From Rotaria macrura (taxonomy: Eukaryota > Rotifera > Eurotatoria > Philodinida > Philodinidae): a stretch of 64,000 nucleotides of DNA. The stretch covers positions 249,527 through 313,526 of the forward strand of contig OENT01000009.1 of the NCBI GenBank assembly GCA_900239685.1. The letters run 5' to 3'. A program made the translations under genes and the position numbers. Below the pieces are notes generated by a model that was given only the letters and a program-made list of their open reading frames with translations, was not told where the DNA came from and searched no databases. Shown piece by piece: positions 23,201 to 35,399 of this stretch; positions within the stretch are counted from its first letter, which is position 1, and each line of letters begins with the position of its first letter.

Positions 23201-24843
23201 GAAGACATTTTAATATCATATATATATATCAAACATGATAAAACTATGAATAAGACTTGATATACATATCGTATCTTTTATGCTTCATACCGTAGTTTAA
23301 CGTCAACACACATTTACCAACAAGTAATAGATCATTTTTTGTATGTACCTTGGTTATCACAGATAAATTGTTATATGATTTACTTAGTCATGTTAAGTAT
23401 GATTATATAAAGAGGAATCATACAGATGCCCTTATTATTTAAATGTCATGCGAACGAACTTCATTCATGGATGTCGATCCCGTTTTATTGCACTGTGACG
23501 CATTTATTAATGTTTTCAAATATACAATTAGACAATATCACTAATAGTGAGCATATGAATGAAAACAAAAGTCAAGGAAAAAGAACTACTTCGATTGTAA
23601 TATTCAAAATTTAAAGTAGGTTTATTTTCAATTTCTTTTTGATGTACCAAAGTGAAAAATATTGAACAGATTATCGACGACAAAATCCCTATTTTAGTCT
23701 TGCTCATACACTACGTTTGTCATTCGTCACAATACTAATGTCATGTATGAATACTAGTATTTGAAGAGCAGATGGATCAGTTTCATGATTAAATAATGCT
23801 TGAAAAAATGAATGAAGAGTAAGTAAATATAGGGATAGGCTGTGTGAATGTCTTCATCGTGTAGTTATAAGAAAAACGTAATAAAAACATACTTCTAATC
23901 TCGGTAAATCAACTGAACAAACAATACAACAAAGATTCATTATTTATAATATGTGCTCTCTGCTCTGTATACTTGCATTCAGCTAAATCAATAAGTAAAG
24001 TCAAAAAATAATGTGTCAATATTCAATCTTGTTTTACTTTTTGTTTTCAACATATCTTTGAGTTTATTGTGCTTGAGCTATTCTACGAAAATAACTAATA
24101 TGTTTTTTTTTCAAGATCAGTAGTAGTGGTTTCTTTTTTGAATTCTTAGTTCATCGATTTACTTGAATGGCCGTGCTCGACATCATCATCATCATCATCT
24201 TGTATCACAAAAGATTCCACATAAATTTGTAAAAATAGAATTTACAAGATGACATTATTTTATTTCAAAAGATATTTATCAACGAACATCCAATGTTTGA
24301 ATCGTCAACCGTGTCTGAGGAAAACTAATCTTGAACTATGACGATAGCATTTAATAACAGCCATGAAACATAACTTACACATTGATTTTACAAAGAGAAA
24401 AGCGTGATTATACTAAGCCATCGATTATTATTCTTTCTCGTTTGGCATAGACCGAAGCAAATAATTCGTAATGCATATCACTATCTAATTAAGATATTAT
24501 CTATATTTGATATTTAGTACATGATTACTGTTAGAAACAATTGCTCAAATGTTTCATGGAGGCATGTACAATACTATGTTCTATATTTGTGAGCAATCGA
24601 TACAATGAATGTTTGTTTCAGGATAATAGATCTTTTCACATTTACATTCTTTTGAACAATTGAATGCTGAGCAAGGAAATCAATTCTTCTACGAATATGA
24701 TGCTTCACATGGATTAACATATGATGATAATTTGTCATTTCAATTCCACAAATCTCTGCTAGAGAAGTAGTTTAAATTCAAAGTGAAAAATACAGGTTCC
24801 AGTCATAATTTACTTGTCTAATTTTATGCATAGACTTTTCGTT
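20237..24843. other. Gene-poor stretch, 4.6 kb
   Basis: AT-rich DNA with only short frames that lack splice context or recognisable similarity, and a short CATCATCAT run near 24183. I support no gene here. Confidence 0.5.
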
Positions 24844-25119
24844 TCATAAATAACTAGAACAAAAATATCCTTGTGCACATTCACAACCTTGCCAACAAAC
24901 ATATGTTGCACACTTCAGTCGATTAGTCCATGAGCAAGAAGGTTGACATCGTTCGACACAATTTATGAATACGTCATTTTTATCTCAATTAATTTGGGTG
25001 ACTGTTAATTAAAAATACTTTACGATAAACTTACATAAGTTCTCCACACAAAATAAGTAGCTCCATTTTTCTTCCATACAGTAAATACCAGAAGAGACAT
25101 TAAAATTACGACGGCCAAG
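24844..25119 (-). CDS. Small cysteine-rich secreted-type protein, TIL-like, 5' end unresolved
   Basis: Two minus-strand exons join in phase: 25035-25119 (acceptor GATTTTAG, donor GTAAGT) and 24844-24983 (ends in TGA). Together they encode about 74 residues with many cysteines: YCMEEKWSYLFCVENL, then NCVERCQPSCSW, KCATYVCWQGCECAQGYFC and a short end. The C-x3-C, PSC and GCxCxxGY spacing resembles trypsin-inhibitor-like (TIL) domains, which are secreted serine-protease inhibitors. No signal peptide or start codon could be joined confidently. A hydrophobic alternative frame of the upstream exon (LAVVILMSLLVF) does not match the phase. The gene may be incomplete, alternatively spliced, or have another first exon further upstream. 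The exact family is uncertain. Confidence 0.5.
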
Positions 25120-26238
25120 CTAAAATCATCGATCTTAGTTTTTTCGATTTCAATAGTGTACCTATGTAGATCGACAGCATATACAAAACGTGAAATTTCT
25201 CTATTCTAATCAAGTACAAAAAAGAAAATGCGAAATAACAATAGAACATTTGAGAACTAACTATGATAGTGCAAATAGGTGGATATTTACGATTCGAGTC
25301 AAACTATTTGAAACGAATAGCTTGATCAATTTTACTAGTTTTGCATTTAGGCACATATATATGCGAGGCTAATTGATGATGATGACATCGATTATAATTG
25401 TATCATAAAGATTTATAATTTCGTTTGTGTTCTATCATCTATCTACGGCACCAAAGTCATGTTATTGCCGTTCACTAATGTGTTTTATTGACAGATACCA
25501 GTTGTAGAATTATCTATGGCTAACAACCAGACATTAGAACTTTCTCCTGAGCGCATCTAATCTATTCAATCACCGATAAACCTATTATCACGAGTTCGAC
25601 AAAGAAATGTTAATGTCATTGTTTTAAACATATTAAAATTTTACAGAAATGATTTCAGATAAATAATAATGGATTTTCGAAATAGCTCGTTGAAACTTCC
25701 TACTCGAGATTCTAGAAAATGACAACAATTTTTAAGAAAAATAACTTTACATGTTTGACATGATTCCTACTTAATTAGATTACTGAGCAGCGTGTTTTTT
25801 TTGTCGGATTCACGTTTTATTTGATACTGAGTATGATTGGAAAACAATGGTATATTTGAATCGTTACTAATTTTGTGCGGCGCAGTGAATTTCTATTGAT
25901 AGCTAGATTCTCATTTGATAGACATGCTGGCGAATTAAACAATTGTTGACAACGTTGAAGACTTCTCTTTTCAAAATTGTAGTAGCAAACGATGTAAATT
26001 TATGGTAGATTTTCATGAACTTGACAGTTCTTAGAAGGACAAACAGACACCAATTAACAAAGACTTCAAAGTACAGACTATCAACGATTTTTGAAATAGA
26101 CTTTTATTTTTCTGTTAATATTTTTAATAAAGACGTACAATGTTCCCCAATTCCTATACATTTTCTTTAAAAACCAACAATAACAACAACAAAGATAAAT
26201 ATATTTTTCAAAACAAAATAATGAAATAAAAATAATGA
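25120..26238. other. Intergenic, about 1.1 kb
   Basis: It should hold the unresolved 5' part of the cysteine-rich gene and the 3' flank of ODR4. Nothing else was recognised. Confidence 0.45.
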
Positions 26239-28352
26239 TTATGTGAAAAGTTTCATCATCACACTAATCAGCAAAGCAAGAATGGCAGTGATTAACACGA
26301 CTAGTACTGTATTTCCAGTACCAAAATTTTGCTCAATGAATGTAATTATATTTTGATAGATGCTTCTTCTCACTGTAGATGTTGCTTGAGAATTATCTTG
26401 ATTTAAATTTGTATTAAATTGTTTTGATCTTTCGTCATTAGTTATTTCAGATGGAAATTCTTCAGCAGCTTCTAAATCTTCTTCCAAAAAGGATGTTATT
26501 TTAAAATTTTCTTTTAATGAATCAATAACTGCTGATGACGGTTCATGAATAAGTTGATAAGCGGATATAAAAACAGGTCGATTAACATAAATACGACGTG
26601 GTAAGATTAATTTATTCAAAAAGACATTTTCATTATTACTTGTTTCATTATTAATAAGAGCTAAGTTTAAACGAATTAAAATCGAACGGAAAAGATCTTC
26701 AACGAAATATTGTCTGATATGATTTCCTGTTGTTTCGGAATAAGTTGTAAAAAATCGTAGATGTGCACTTCCGTCGATTTTATAACAACGACGATTTTCA
26801 TTCGAATGTTCCGTTGATATCATCGAGTCTATTGGTGACAACCACTGAATATCAACAGCATTTTCACTTGTGTTTGACGGTAATTTAAAACTATCTAATG
26901 GTAATAAACGATTATCCATTAATAGAAAACTCTCCTAAATATTTCAAAAAAAGAAAACAAAAAATTATCGATTCTAATATATATCCTCAAGATCAATAAC
27001 AGCAATATATATATTCTACAATAAATCTGTAGATTTTACTTTTACAAAAATGAGAATACGTATAGGTATTACCAAAAAATGTTTTCTTTCATCTCAACAG
27101 TCGATTTTTGTTACAGTACACAATTTTCTATCGGCATATTACTGCACATGTCAATTCTATAGTTTTTAGATAATATTCGACTTCTCTCGACTATACCATT
27201 TAGAATATTTTCTCTGCAACCAAATCCAAAATGAACGTCAAGAGCGTACACTTCTACTGTATACGATATTTCATGGTGTGAAATTAAGCATTGTTTACTG
27301 TTATTCAACGAGAATTATTGATCGTTCAATTTTTTATAATCACGAAATCTTTATACGACGATTGGGTGTATTGATCAACGAGTTGAAATTTTCTAACGAG
27401 TCGAAGCTAATCACAAAATCATTGTCAAAATATTGGAAGGAGTTTCTAGTTTTTCGACTGATGCAAAAGATCACAGCTTAAATCAGCCGAAACGTTCATA
27501 TAATAATAGGAATATTTCTTTCTTTGACATGAATTTCTCGAAATTAGTTTCCGGATGCATCTAGACTTTTCTCTATCTACCTTCAGATCTGTCCCATCAT
27601 CGTTCTTTTTGGCTAATTGCTATTCTCATAGATGGCTCCATGGAAGAAGTTCAAAATTATCTTGTAATTCATAGCACATCTTGAACAAAATTTACTTTAA
27701 GATTATCTGTATACTGTTTCCATTGTTGTTCAAATTCATGTTCTATTGATCTGATAGTATTATCATCATTATCTTTCAGTGGACTAAGCCATAGATTGAA
27801 TTGAAACGGAATTGTTGTTGTCATACACCACGTTGGATTGACTTTACTATCATAAGTTTTCATTTCAACAGGACGAAAATGAACGCTATCAGAACTCATA
27901 TCCATTGTTTTGACTAACCATTTATTTGCTCCACTACCGAATTCCGATTGTAACAATATTCTATGGGATGATTGTTCTAAACTCCATGGTGAATATATAA
28001 GTAATGCTTTTTGAAGAATTTCAAATAGACGTCGAATTTTCAACGTGAAATTGGTTGATTTTAGTAGTTCATTTTTAGCACGACAATAAAAACCAATAAT
28101 CGATACACCAGCACACAGTGATGATGTTATTTCAATAATATTCGCCCATAATTCTTTATTTGTTGATGCTGATTCAAAGAAAGCATCAATATCAGCTTGT
28201 TTCGATGTAATCCCATCAATTATATAATAGATATAATCACGTTCAAATTGTGTACATTGACCACAGATAAATCCGAATGAAAATCGATTCGTTGGAAGTG
28301 AATTCAATTGAGAAGTTACCACATCTGTTTCGACGAAAACAGTTCGACCCAT
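26239..28352 (-). CDS. ODR4: ODR-4 homolog, ER membrane trafficking factor
   Basis: There are two exons, 27678-28352 and 26239-26934, separated by a 743-bp intron (weak GTGCTA donor, ATATTTAG acceptor, phase 0). The product is 456 residues, close to the human length (about 454). In C. elegans, ODR-4 is a tail-anchored protein needed to bring odorant receptors to cilia; the mammalian protein cooperates with UFSP2 in ER UFMylation. Evidence: the start MGRT, a conserved middle (VNPTWCMTTT then IPFQFNLWLSP), the block RRIYVNRPVF followed by LEEDLEAAEEFP that matches the human VFVPLP...EDLEIAEE region, and a C-terminal membrane anchor (TVLVVLITAILALLISVMM) ending five residues later. ATG at 28350-28352 was chosen over an upstream CTG-type frame in the AC repeat because the family begins MGRT and an acceptor (TGTTCTAG) lies 10 bases before it. 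Confidence 0.9.
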
Positions 28353-28362
28353 TAGTAATGAA

Positions 28363-28364
28363 CT
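28363..28364 (-). other. Probable splice acceptor upstream of ODR4
   Basis: A GT-repeat and TGTTCTAG ten bases before the ODR4 ATG, in the 143-bp gap after MED9. Confidence 0.5.
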
Positions 28365-28367
28365 AGA

Positions 28368-28386
28368 ACACACACACACACACACA
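28368..28386. repeat. AC microsatellite directly upstream of ODR4
   Basis: About nine CA units. On the coding strand it reads as a GT tract immediately before the TTCTAG acceptor. Confidence 0.9.
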
Positions 28387-28495
28387 GAAAAAAAATTATT
28401 ATCTAAAATATTTCGAGAAGAATTTTTCCATTATTTTACACATATGTATATATCTATATATATATTTCTAGTTGTACATATAAATCTGACAACAA

Positions 28496-29111
28496 TTAAA
28501 AAAATGACGAAAGACTTTCATTATTTGTTTCTTGTTGTAAATTAGTATTATCATCTGTTTGAAAAAGATCATCGTCATCTTCGTCATCATCATCATCATT
28601 AATATTCATGGCATTAGCTGTATTGAGTAATGTTTGATTATTTAAATCATGTTCAGTTTCTGATGGCCTACTCCTTGGTTTTGGTGGCATGTTTAAATCA
28701 AATTTACACATTTGAATATGTTTTTTAAGTAGTTCACTTTTAGATTTAAGTTCATTATCGAGTCTTTCAAGTTCAGAACGTTGATCATCCACTGTTGTAT
28801 CAATGCCTTCGACTCGTGATATCATATCATTACATGATTCGAATTGTTTTCGAAGTTCATCTAATTTTACTTTTAGTTCACTTGGATTTTTTTCAAAACT
28901 TAAAAGAAAAGGTGAACGGTTATTATTTTAAAATAGTTTCATGTAATAATAATTACCTTTTGAGAATATCACTAAGACGAGGTAAAAAAAGAAATAAATC
29001 TTCATCAAACGCTATCGATGTTTTCGTTGTCGTACTCGTTGATGTCGTTGTTGGAGCATCAGCAGAATAATTAATTGGCTGTTGCTGAGATTGATTCGAA
29101 GCAGAAGCCAT
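28496..29111 (-). CDS. MED9: Mediator complex subunit 9
   Basis: MED9 is a middle-module subunit of Mediator, the nuclear bridge between transcription factors and RNA polymerase II. Two exons (28957-29111 and 28496-28898) join in phase 2 across a 58-bp intron, giving 185 residues. The order matches human MED9: a low-complexity N-terminus, FLFLPRLSDILK (human FLPLVHNIIK), a helical hairpin, a loop ending in EGI (human PGI), and ELKSKSELLKKHIQMCKFDL (human VRTKNELLQKYKSLCMFEI). The C-terminus adds an acidic tail with an Asp-rich stretch that is absent from short MED9 proteins. The ATG follows an acceptor (ACTTTAG, AG at 29112-29113) with no spacer. The gene sits 193 bp after RPL41 and 143 bp before ODR4, all on the same strand. 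Confidence 0.87.
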
Positions 29112-29113
29112 CT
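29112..29113 (-). other. Probable splice acceptor abutting the MED9 start codon
   Basis: The sequence ATTCAAACTTTAG ends exactly at the ATG. No clear donor lies within the 193-bp gap to RPL41, so this is either a trans-splice acceptor or a 5'-UTR intron end. Confidence 0.55.
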
Positions 29114-29304
29114 AAAGTTTGAATAGAATAAACCAATCAACTTTATGTTCTATCTTGTGAATTGACAAAACAACAATAAAAGTTTTATTATTTCTTCTTT
29201 TTTTTTGATAAAACGAGAACAATAAAAAAAACAAAGAAATATTAGATGAAATGTTTTCAATGTTCTAATTAGTTGAGATGGTTTATTGTGCTTGTAGAAT
29301 GGAT

Positions 29305-29448
29305 TTATTTGCTGCGTTCACGCATACGACGACGTTTACGTTTGAGACGACGCATTCGTTTCTTACGCCACTATTAAAATAAAATGAATAGTTTTAAAAG
29401 ATTTTCAACAAACATATATATATATATCAACTGTACCTTAGCTCGCAT
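29305..29448 (-). CDS. RPL41: Ribosomal protein eL41 (RPL41), 25 residues
   Basis: The shortest eukaryotic ribosomal protein, part of the large subunit at the subunit interface. Exon 1 (29437-29448) encodes MRAK and ends at a GTACAG donor. Exon 2 (29305-29370) encodes WRKKRMRRLKRKRRRMRERS plus K and a TAA stop. The sequence is almost identical to the family. The gene has a leader-side acceptor (TATCATAG, AG at 29452-29453) three bases before the ATG, and a possible non-coding leader exon whose donor (AGAAG then GTAAAT) lies near 29530. An AATAAA follows the stop. It is the upstream member of a tight row with MED9 and ODR4. Confidence 0.95.
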
Positions 29449-31017
29449 AGCCTATGATAATAATAATGAATGATAAATGCTTATTAATATATAAACATGA
29501 GAAAGATAAGCATATATATATATTTACCTTCTATAAAATATTAATCTATTGACGAACTAACCAGTGACCGATAAGGCACGAGTAGAGTAGAATAATGTGA
29601 TCGTATGCTGCTCTTCCCAAAGTACAACGTTGCTTCGATTTTTGAATGGTAAATCAGGAAACCAGTAGATATTGATACTCGATATAAACAAACAAACAGA
29701 AGCGTAATAGAGAACTTTGAAAATTTGTAATTTCAAATAATTATAAATTTTCTTGATAGAAAGATTGAACTTGAGCGTTTTTCAAAATACACGGAAATTG
29801 AAAGAAAACTAAAAAGGTATTTGGTAAGTTGAATAGATGTCGCTTAATCATAGTAGCAACTATAATTGGCAACAGAGTGTATTTGCTAAGCAAAAGAAAA
29901 TAGTAGAGTATACTTTGTAGACAGTACCACAGAATATAAACATTTTTGTATTTCTCGGAAACCCATGCAATTCTAAACTGATAGAAAGATGCTACGTGAT
30001 TTTCTATGATTAGTAATAGGAATCAGAGGTTATTACTTATTGTGTGCCCAATAGATTATTTTTTCGTTGCAGTGATTATTTATTGACATCACCCTAAGTG
30101 AAAATAAATGGATGATGTCATTTTTTACATTAAGAAATTATAAGTAGAAAACTCACAAATAAAGTTAGACTATTAGGATGTGTTTTCAACACTGTATCGA
30201 TAATTATAGTGGTGTAAATATACGTCATCACCCTCTATTCGATTATTCTTTTTCTTTTCCGTAGTTTCATTATGTATATTATCATGTTCTGAAAGCAGAA
30301 TTTTTCTGTCAACCATATTAGCCATTGCTCATCATCTTGCACTATCGAATTTGAATTTTTCTATCGTTACACAAAATTTTTCAACTATTTATTATCACTC
30401 ACCATGGTATACAGAAAAAATACAATAACATCGTACGGATTTTATTTCTGTATCTACTAATAAGTAAGTTAAGATTGACTCTGACTCTATCAACTAAATA
30501 CATGGACGAGCTAAATTTCGCTCAAACATTTGATGGCCCTTTTTGACCATTACGATAGAATCAAGCCTTTTCGTAATCAAGTCTACACATACCATTCTCC
30601 GATAGTCAAAGAACCTGTAGATTTCCATCGTAAATAGCAGAATATTCAAACATAGAAAATTGGGCTGTTGTTTTCAAATAGACGATATTTTTTCACATTC
30701 AATTTTTATGAACCTACTTTTCGATAATCATGACTGAAGTCGATGAAACGATTTTGAAGGAATTACGAAGAATACCTCAGTGTTTCTTTTTATCTTTCGA
30801 AATCGTTTCTGAATTTTTAATTTCAACGTATTCAAGTCAATTTTTTAAAGAAACCATCTATAACAATGAAATTCATACAGTAATCCTATTATATGCTGCA
30901 TCAATGTAATAGCTAAATCATATCATAGTTGAAAAACAAAACAAAACCAAAATCAAACAACAAATTCACATACATGTTTCGTATTTATCACTGAAACAAT
31001 TCAACAGAAAAAAATTT
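29449..31017. other. Intergenic, about 1.6 kb, upstream of RPL41
   Basis: It contains a probable RPL41 leader exon near 29530 and short TA tracts at about 29413 and 29513. No other gene was seen. Confidence 0.5.
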
Positions 31018-32983
31018 TTAGACGCCATCTGCTTCCATATCGTCCGTGATCATTGATTTTCGGGCTGTTTAAGCTGCTAAAATGAAAGAAATTATTCAAT
31101 ATAATAACAAAATATGCAGCATAGGTCGATATCGGATCGAAGAGTTTGAGGAATCATAGTAAATATAAGAGAGAATTTTTATATTCTATACCATCTTTTT
31201 TGTTACGAAATATTAATCATTACTGACGATATGCAGTATTTTTCAAATTCAAATAATATTTCGATGAAATGAGAAACTCACTTTTCTATCCAATTCATAC
31301 TTAGTTTTCAGTGGACGGTGTACTCCTTTGCTTTCTATTATATCAACAACGATTAATGAACTCACGTGCAAGACTTTGATCTTTATTCATCAAGAAAGAT
31401 TATACACTTTAGGAAAATGAATATTTTCAAGTGTTTAGTTTCTGTTAGCATTCGAGCAAAACTTGTAGTATTTTTTTATCTCAGACTCATGAGCAACTTT
31501 ACTTTATACTGAATCGTAATTGATCATCATAGCAGTTCATATGACTTACGATGTGTTTGCTCTCGATTTTCTCGTGCTGATTCAAGTGTTTCAATCACTT
31601 CCAAGATTTTATTTTTAATCGTTGGCATCGGCTTATTTCTATTTAATATGTGTAGTTTTTTAACTTTTAAATCTGCCATGGATGGATTCATACGATGTTT
31701 ATCGATGAGATGATTTCTAAGAGTTGTTACTGGGAACCACAATTGATTATGACAATCAACACGGAATGGACATAAGAAGCTTCGACGTGGATCAGTAATT
31801 TGAAGATCATTGGGAATTAAACGCTTCGTAACAGGTATTTTTAACTGAACTGCTTTCGCAATAATGTTTGCAATCGGTGTCAATAAGCCATGATATTGAC
31901 GCATATGATTACTTAAATCGGAAAACTCTTTCGTTCTACATAAACGATGAAAATGATGTTCTTGACTGACACCATACGAGCCATTCCTCCAAAGTGGACA
32001 AAGACCAGCAATGCGACGCATCGGACTAGTTATGTCCTAAAACAAAAAAATAGATAACATCTAACTAACCCTTATAGGTGTTCTTCTTACGAAGCTATTG
32101 TCGTCAGCATCATCTGTAGCCATCATTGTATTCCTAGAATAGAAAAAAACGATCAGTGAGTTTATTAGAATGCACTTGTTTTCTTTGACATCGATACTTG
32201 TCTGATTGATTTCTTGCATTTCCATTTTCCATGGCTAGAAAACAAAATATATATATTTTATTTTAAATTAACTAGGACACCCTACTTTTTCGTTTGTGAT
32301 AATCAGTATCTATGATTAAGCTAGCGAAATAAAGATATTATTTTTTTAAGAGTAAACAGATGAATAAAGACAATCGTACTTCTGTAATCGATCAAAACCA
32401 ATAAATATCGAGTCATCTTCTAAAAATATTCTTATAACGAAGTTTGTCATATTGAAATACTGTTTATAATTACTTTCTAAACTCGTTGGCGATAAAGATA
32501 TGTCTTCAGCTGGCTCAACTTTTACAATAGCTAATAGAAAACATTCATATTGAATGAATTATTTCCGTTTTTTTTTGTGAAAAAAGCTTCAAATAAAATC
32601 TTACTTAAACATTCACCTGGTTGTTTTTGTTTTTCATTAAGTGTTTGCTTTAACTTATCAATAGTTAATCGATACTGTTCAAAATCATTTGAATTATTCT
32701 CTAATAAAGTATTAACTTCATTCATTATCTTTTTATAACTATCAAGTTTCTGTTCAAATTCAAAGCGAATTTTATCTTCATCCGTTGATGATGAATAAAT
32801 AGAATAAAGACGTTTGAGCTCGAGTTGAGCCGTATCTAATTTTCGTTTATTATTTTCAAATAAACGATCATGTTCAATCAAATGTTGAAGACAAACCATT
32901 TTCATGCAATGATGAGCACAATAGAATAGACGAACAGCATTTTCATTACACGATGGATCATCACACCGGCCAAACTCTGGCAT
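31018..32983 (-). CDS. Uncharacterised zinc-binding protein (B-box-like plus C2H2-like)
   Basis: The first exon (32617-32983) begins MPEFGRC and holds a cysteine/histidine cluster (C-x4-C, then YCAHHCMKMVCLQHLIEH), like a B-box or related zinc ribbon, followed by a helical, probably coiled-coil stretch. It joins in phase 1 to an exon starting near 32532 (IVKVEPAEDISLSP). Further exons near 32150-32236 and 32093-32132 are less sure, and their phases do not all agree. The downstream part (31539-32037) encodes ITSPMRRIAGLCPLW, a His-rich segment and FLCPFRVDCHNQLW with HLIDKH, a C2H2-like finger. The last exon, near 31060, ends MITDDMEADGV. It may be one gene or two adjacent ones; MMATDDADD at about 32122 could start a second. 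Nuclear regulation is a guess. Confidence 0.5.
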
Positions 32984-32990
32984 GATTTGA

Positions 32991-32992
32991 CT
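32991..32992 (-). other. Probable splice acceptor before the zinc-binding gene
   Basis: ATATTTTGATAG seven bases before the ATG. Confidence 0.4.
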
Positions 32993-35399
32993 ATCAAAAT
33001 ATCGAGAGTGCTGTCGATTGAAAAATAAATTGGGGAAAAATGTTAACTATACAAAACTAACGAAATGAAAGGAACGGTGATATCTATATGAACAGAACGA
33101 ATCAAATAGTGAAATATTTGCCAATTTCCAATAGGAGAACAGATGAAAACTATTCTTTTGCTTCTATCATATGTATATGACTTTTGTAATCTGAATTTTT
33201 CAGTGAGAATTGATGATGTTCAACTGTCAATCAATATTTCAGTACAATTATTATCATCATTTCCTTTTTTAATATCAGTTATATGTCATGAGTGAATCGT
33301 TAATTCTCTTGTTCAGTTGTTTCAATCAAGTTATCTTGTTTCTATTGTGGCATGTATTGAATAACCAAGTTGTAGACATATAATACATTGACGTAACTTG
33401 AAAATTAAAAACTTCTATTAAACTACGTATTTCGATAATAATGGATATCACTTCTCGTGTTCTTCATCATTAACTGAGAATTCAATAAAATGAATATCTG
33501 TGGCGTAGATGAAAAGTTACGACACATATAATGGAACCAATGATTTATTTTATGCTGTAACAACCGGCGAGCAGTCACATCTTTCATATGTTTTCGTGTC
33601 TCTGTTCTCGAGTGCAAGCGATATAGCTTTCATCGGTTGAGAGTTGGAGTGGTTGAGGATATTTACGTGAACTTTCTTCTCATGCCTACCGTTGCACGTA
33701 GCCCGATAGATGACAATAAGCATTCTGAAGATGAAAATAATTGATGACTAAAAAGAGTATAACGCTGACTATGAAGTGACTCAGTGTGATTATTTTCTAC
33801 GAGACAAACAAACACTACCTAATATTCTCAAAACAAAAAAAAGTATACATGTTCTCTTTAGCTAATGTGAAAGCATCAAGCCCATGTAATATGTAAGACA
33901 AAGATTCAGGTGAGAATTAAGATGAGGATTGTATTTGTAACAAAGTCATAAAAACATTCAGAAATTTATTTTATTGATTTTATATAAATTCATCATTGAT
34001 TTGAAGTCTCGAATCTTTTTGCTATAGTGAATGAGAATAACGTTGATAGCGGAATGAAAAATAGATGAAGATAACATTACCGTATTGTTGTTGATAGTAT
34101 ATTTTCTTTTTAAATTGTTAATGTCGTTTTAGCTCGTGCGAATCTATTTAATGATTTATTTGCTCCGAATCATTTTGTAGAAAATGGTGATACTTGATAT
34201 AGAATGTGCGCGATTGGTCCTTTGAGGACATTCGTTTTTGAGGATTTTCACGGATTCAATTCAGGCATCATTGATATATGTTTTGTAATTAATACATGAT
34301 AATCAACAGCAATGAAGAGAATATTAATAAGATGTGTAACTTAGCTCATGCATTTGCTTATTGATATGAAGAGAAAATTTACAACTAACTAGACCTCTTG
34401 ACATTCTTTATGAATCCGTATCCATTGTAAGATCAAATAGTTGACTCGATAAGTTATTTCGATAAACATTCAAAATTTAAGATCGATTCAGGAATATTTA
34501 TTAGCAACAATATCGATTCAAATATTATTTAATACAGAAGTTTAGAATGAGTCCAGTCATTTAAAAAGAGATTTACAGCCATTTCATTAACGTCATTCTG
34601 ATAAATATAGTTTCAAGACAACTATACCGGAAAAATTTTTTCGATGTTCACCACATTATTTTTAGTTTGATAATTAGAATCAAAGAGATTGCAGAAAACA
34701 AATGTTAATTTATTTTAGTAGATCAATCGAACTGTAAAAGATTTTGTACCTGTGATACTTGAGATTATTATCTTTTTATTGATCTAGTTCAATCGGAAAC
34801 AGATAACAGAGTTTAAAAAATAATCTGTCTAATACAAGATCTAGTGCGATGAGTTTTAACGAAAACATTTCGTTCCTATGGTACTATAAAATAATAGAAG
34901 AAAGTTTTCTACAACATCGATTCTCATAATTCATCATCATGAATCAATGAAGAAGTTCATTTTGCTTCGATGACATTCCTTTCTATTATTGAATCCCAAG
35001 CAATTTCAACCTTGAATAGAATTTACCCACCACCTAGAGAAATATGCGATTATTGACGTGTGGAAAACGAAACATAAAACACATGCGATTAGATCCTCTT
35101 ATTTTTTTCAAATACTCTATCGCTACAACGAATGAATTACTTTTAAGAACTCCTTTTGGCATATTTGAAGTCTGTCGAATGATCGTTTTTAGATGAAGGC
35201 CAAAAAACTATGCTCATGGTCTTGATTATCAAAATGTATCTGGATAAAAGAATTGAGAGTGTGCAAAAATTTAAATTCAATGAATCAATTACTCTTGTGG
35301 TTTAACTATGGCTTTGTTTCTCTTGAAATTGGAAACGAAACACAAGCGTGAACATCATGGCATAGTGATGTTTTTGCATACTGAACAATAGACGCGCAA

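Noticed and set aside
27111..27308. 65-codon minus frame within the ODR4 intron
   Set aside because: The two ODR4 exons join in phase without it and together match the full family length.
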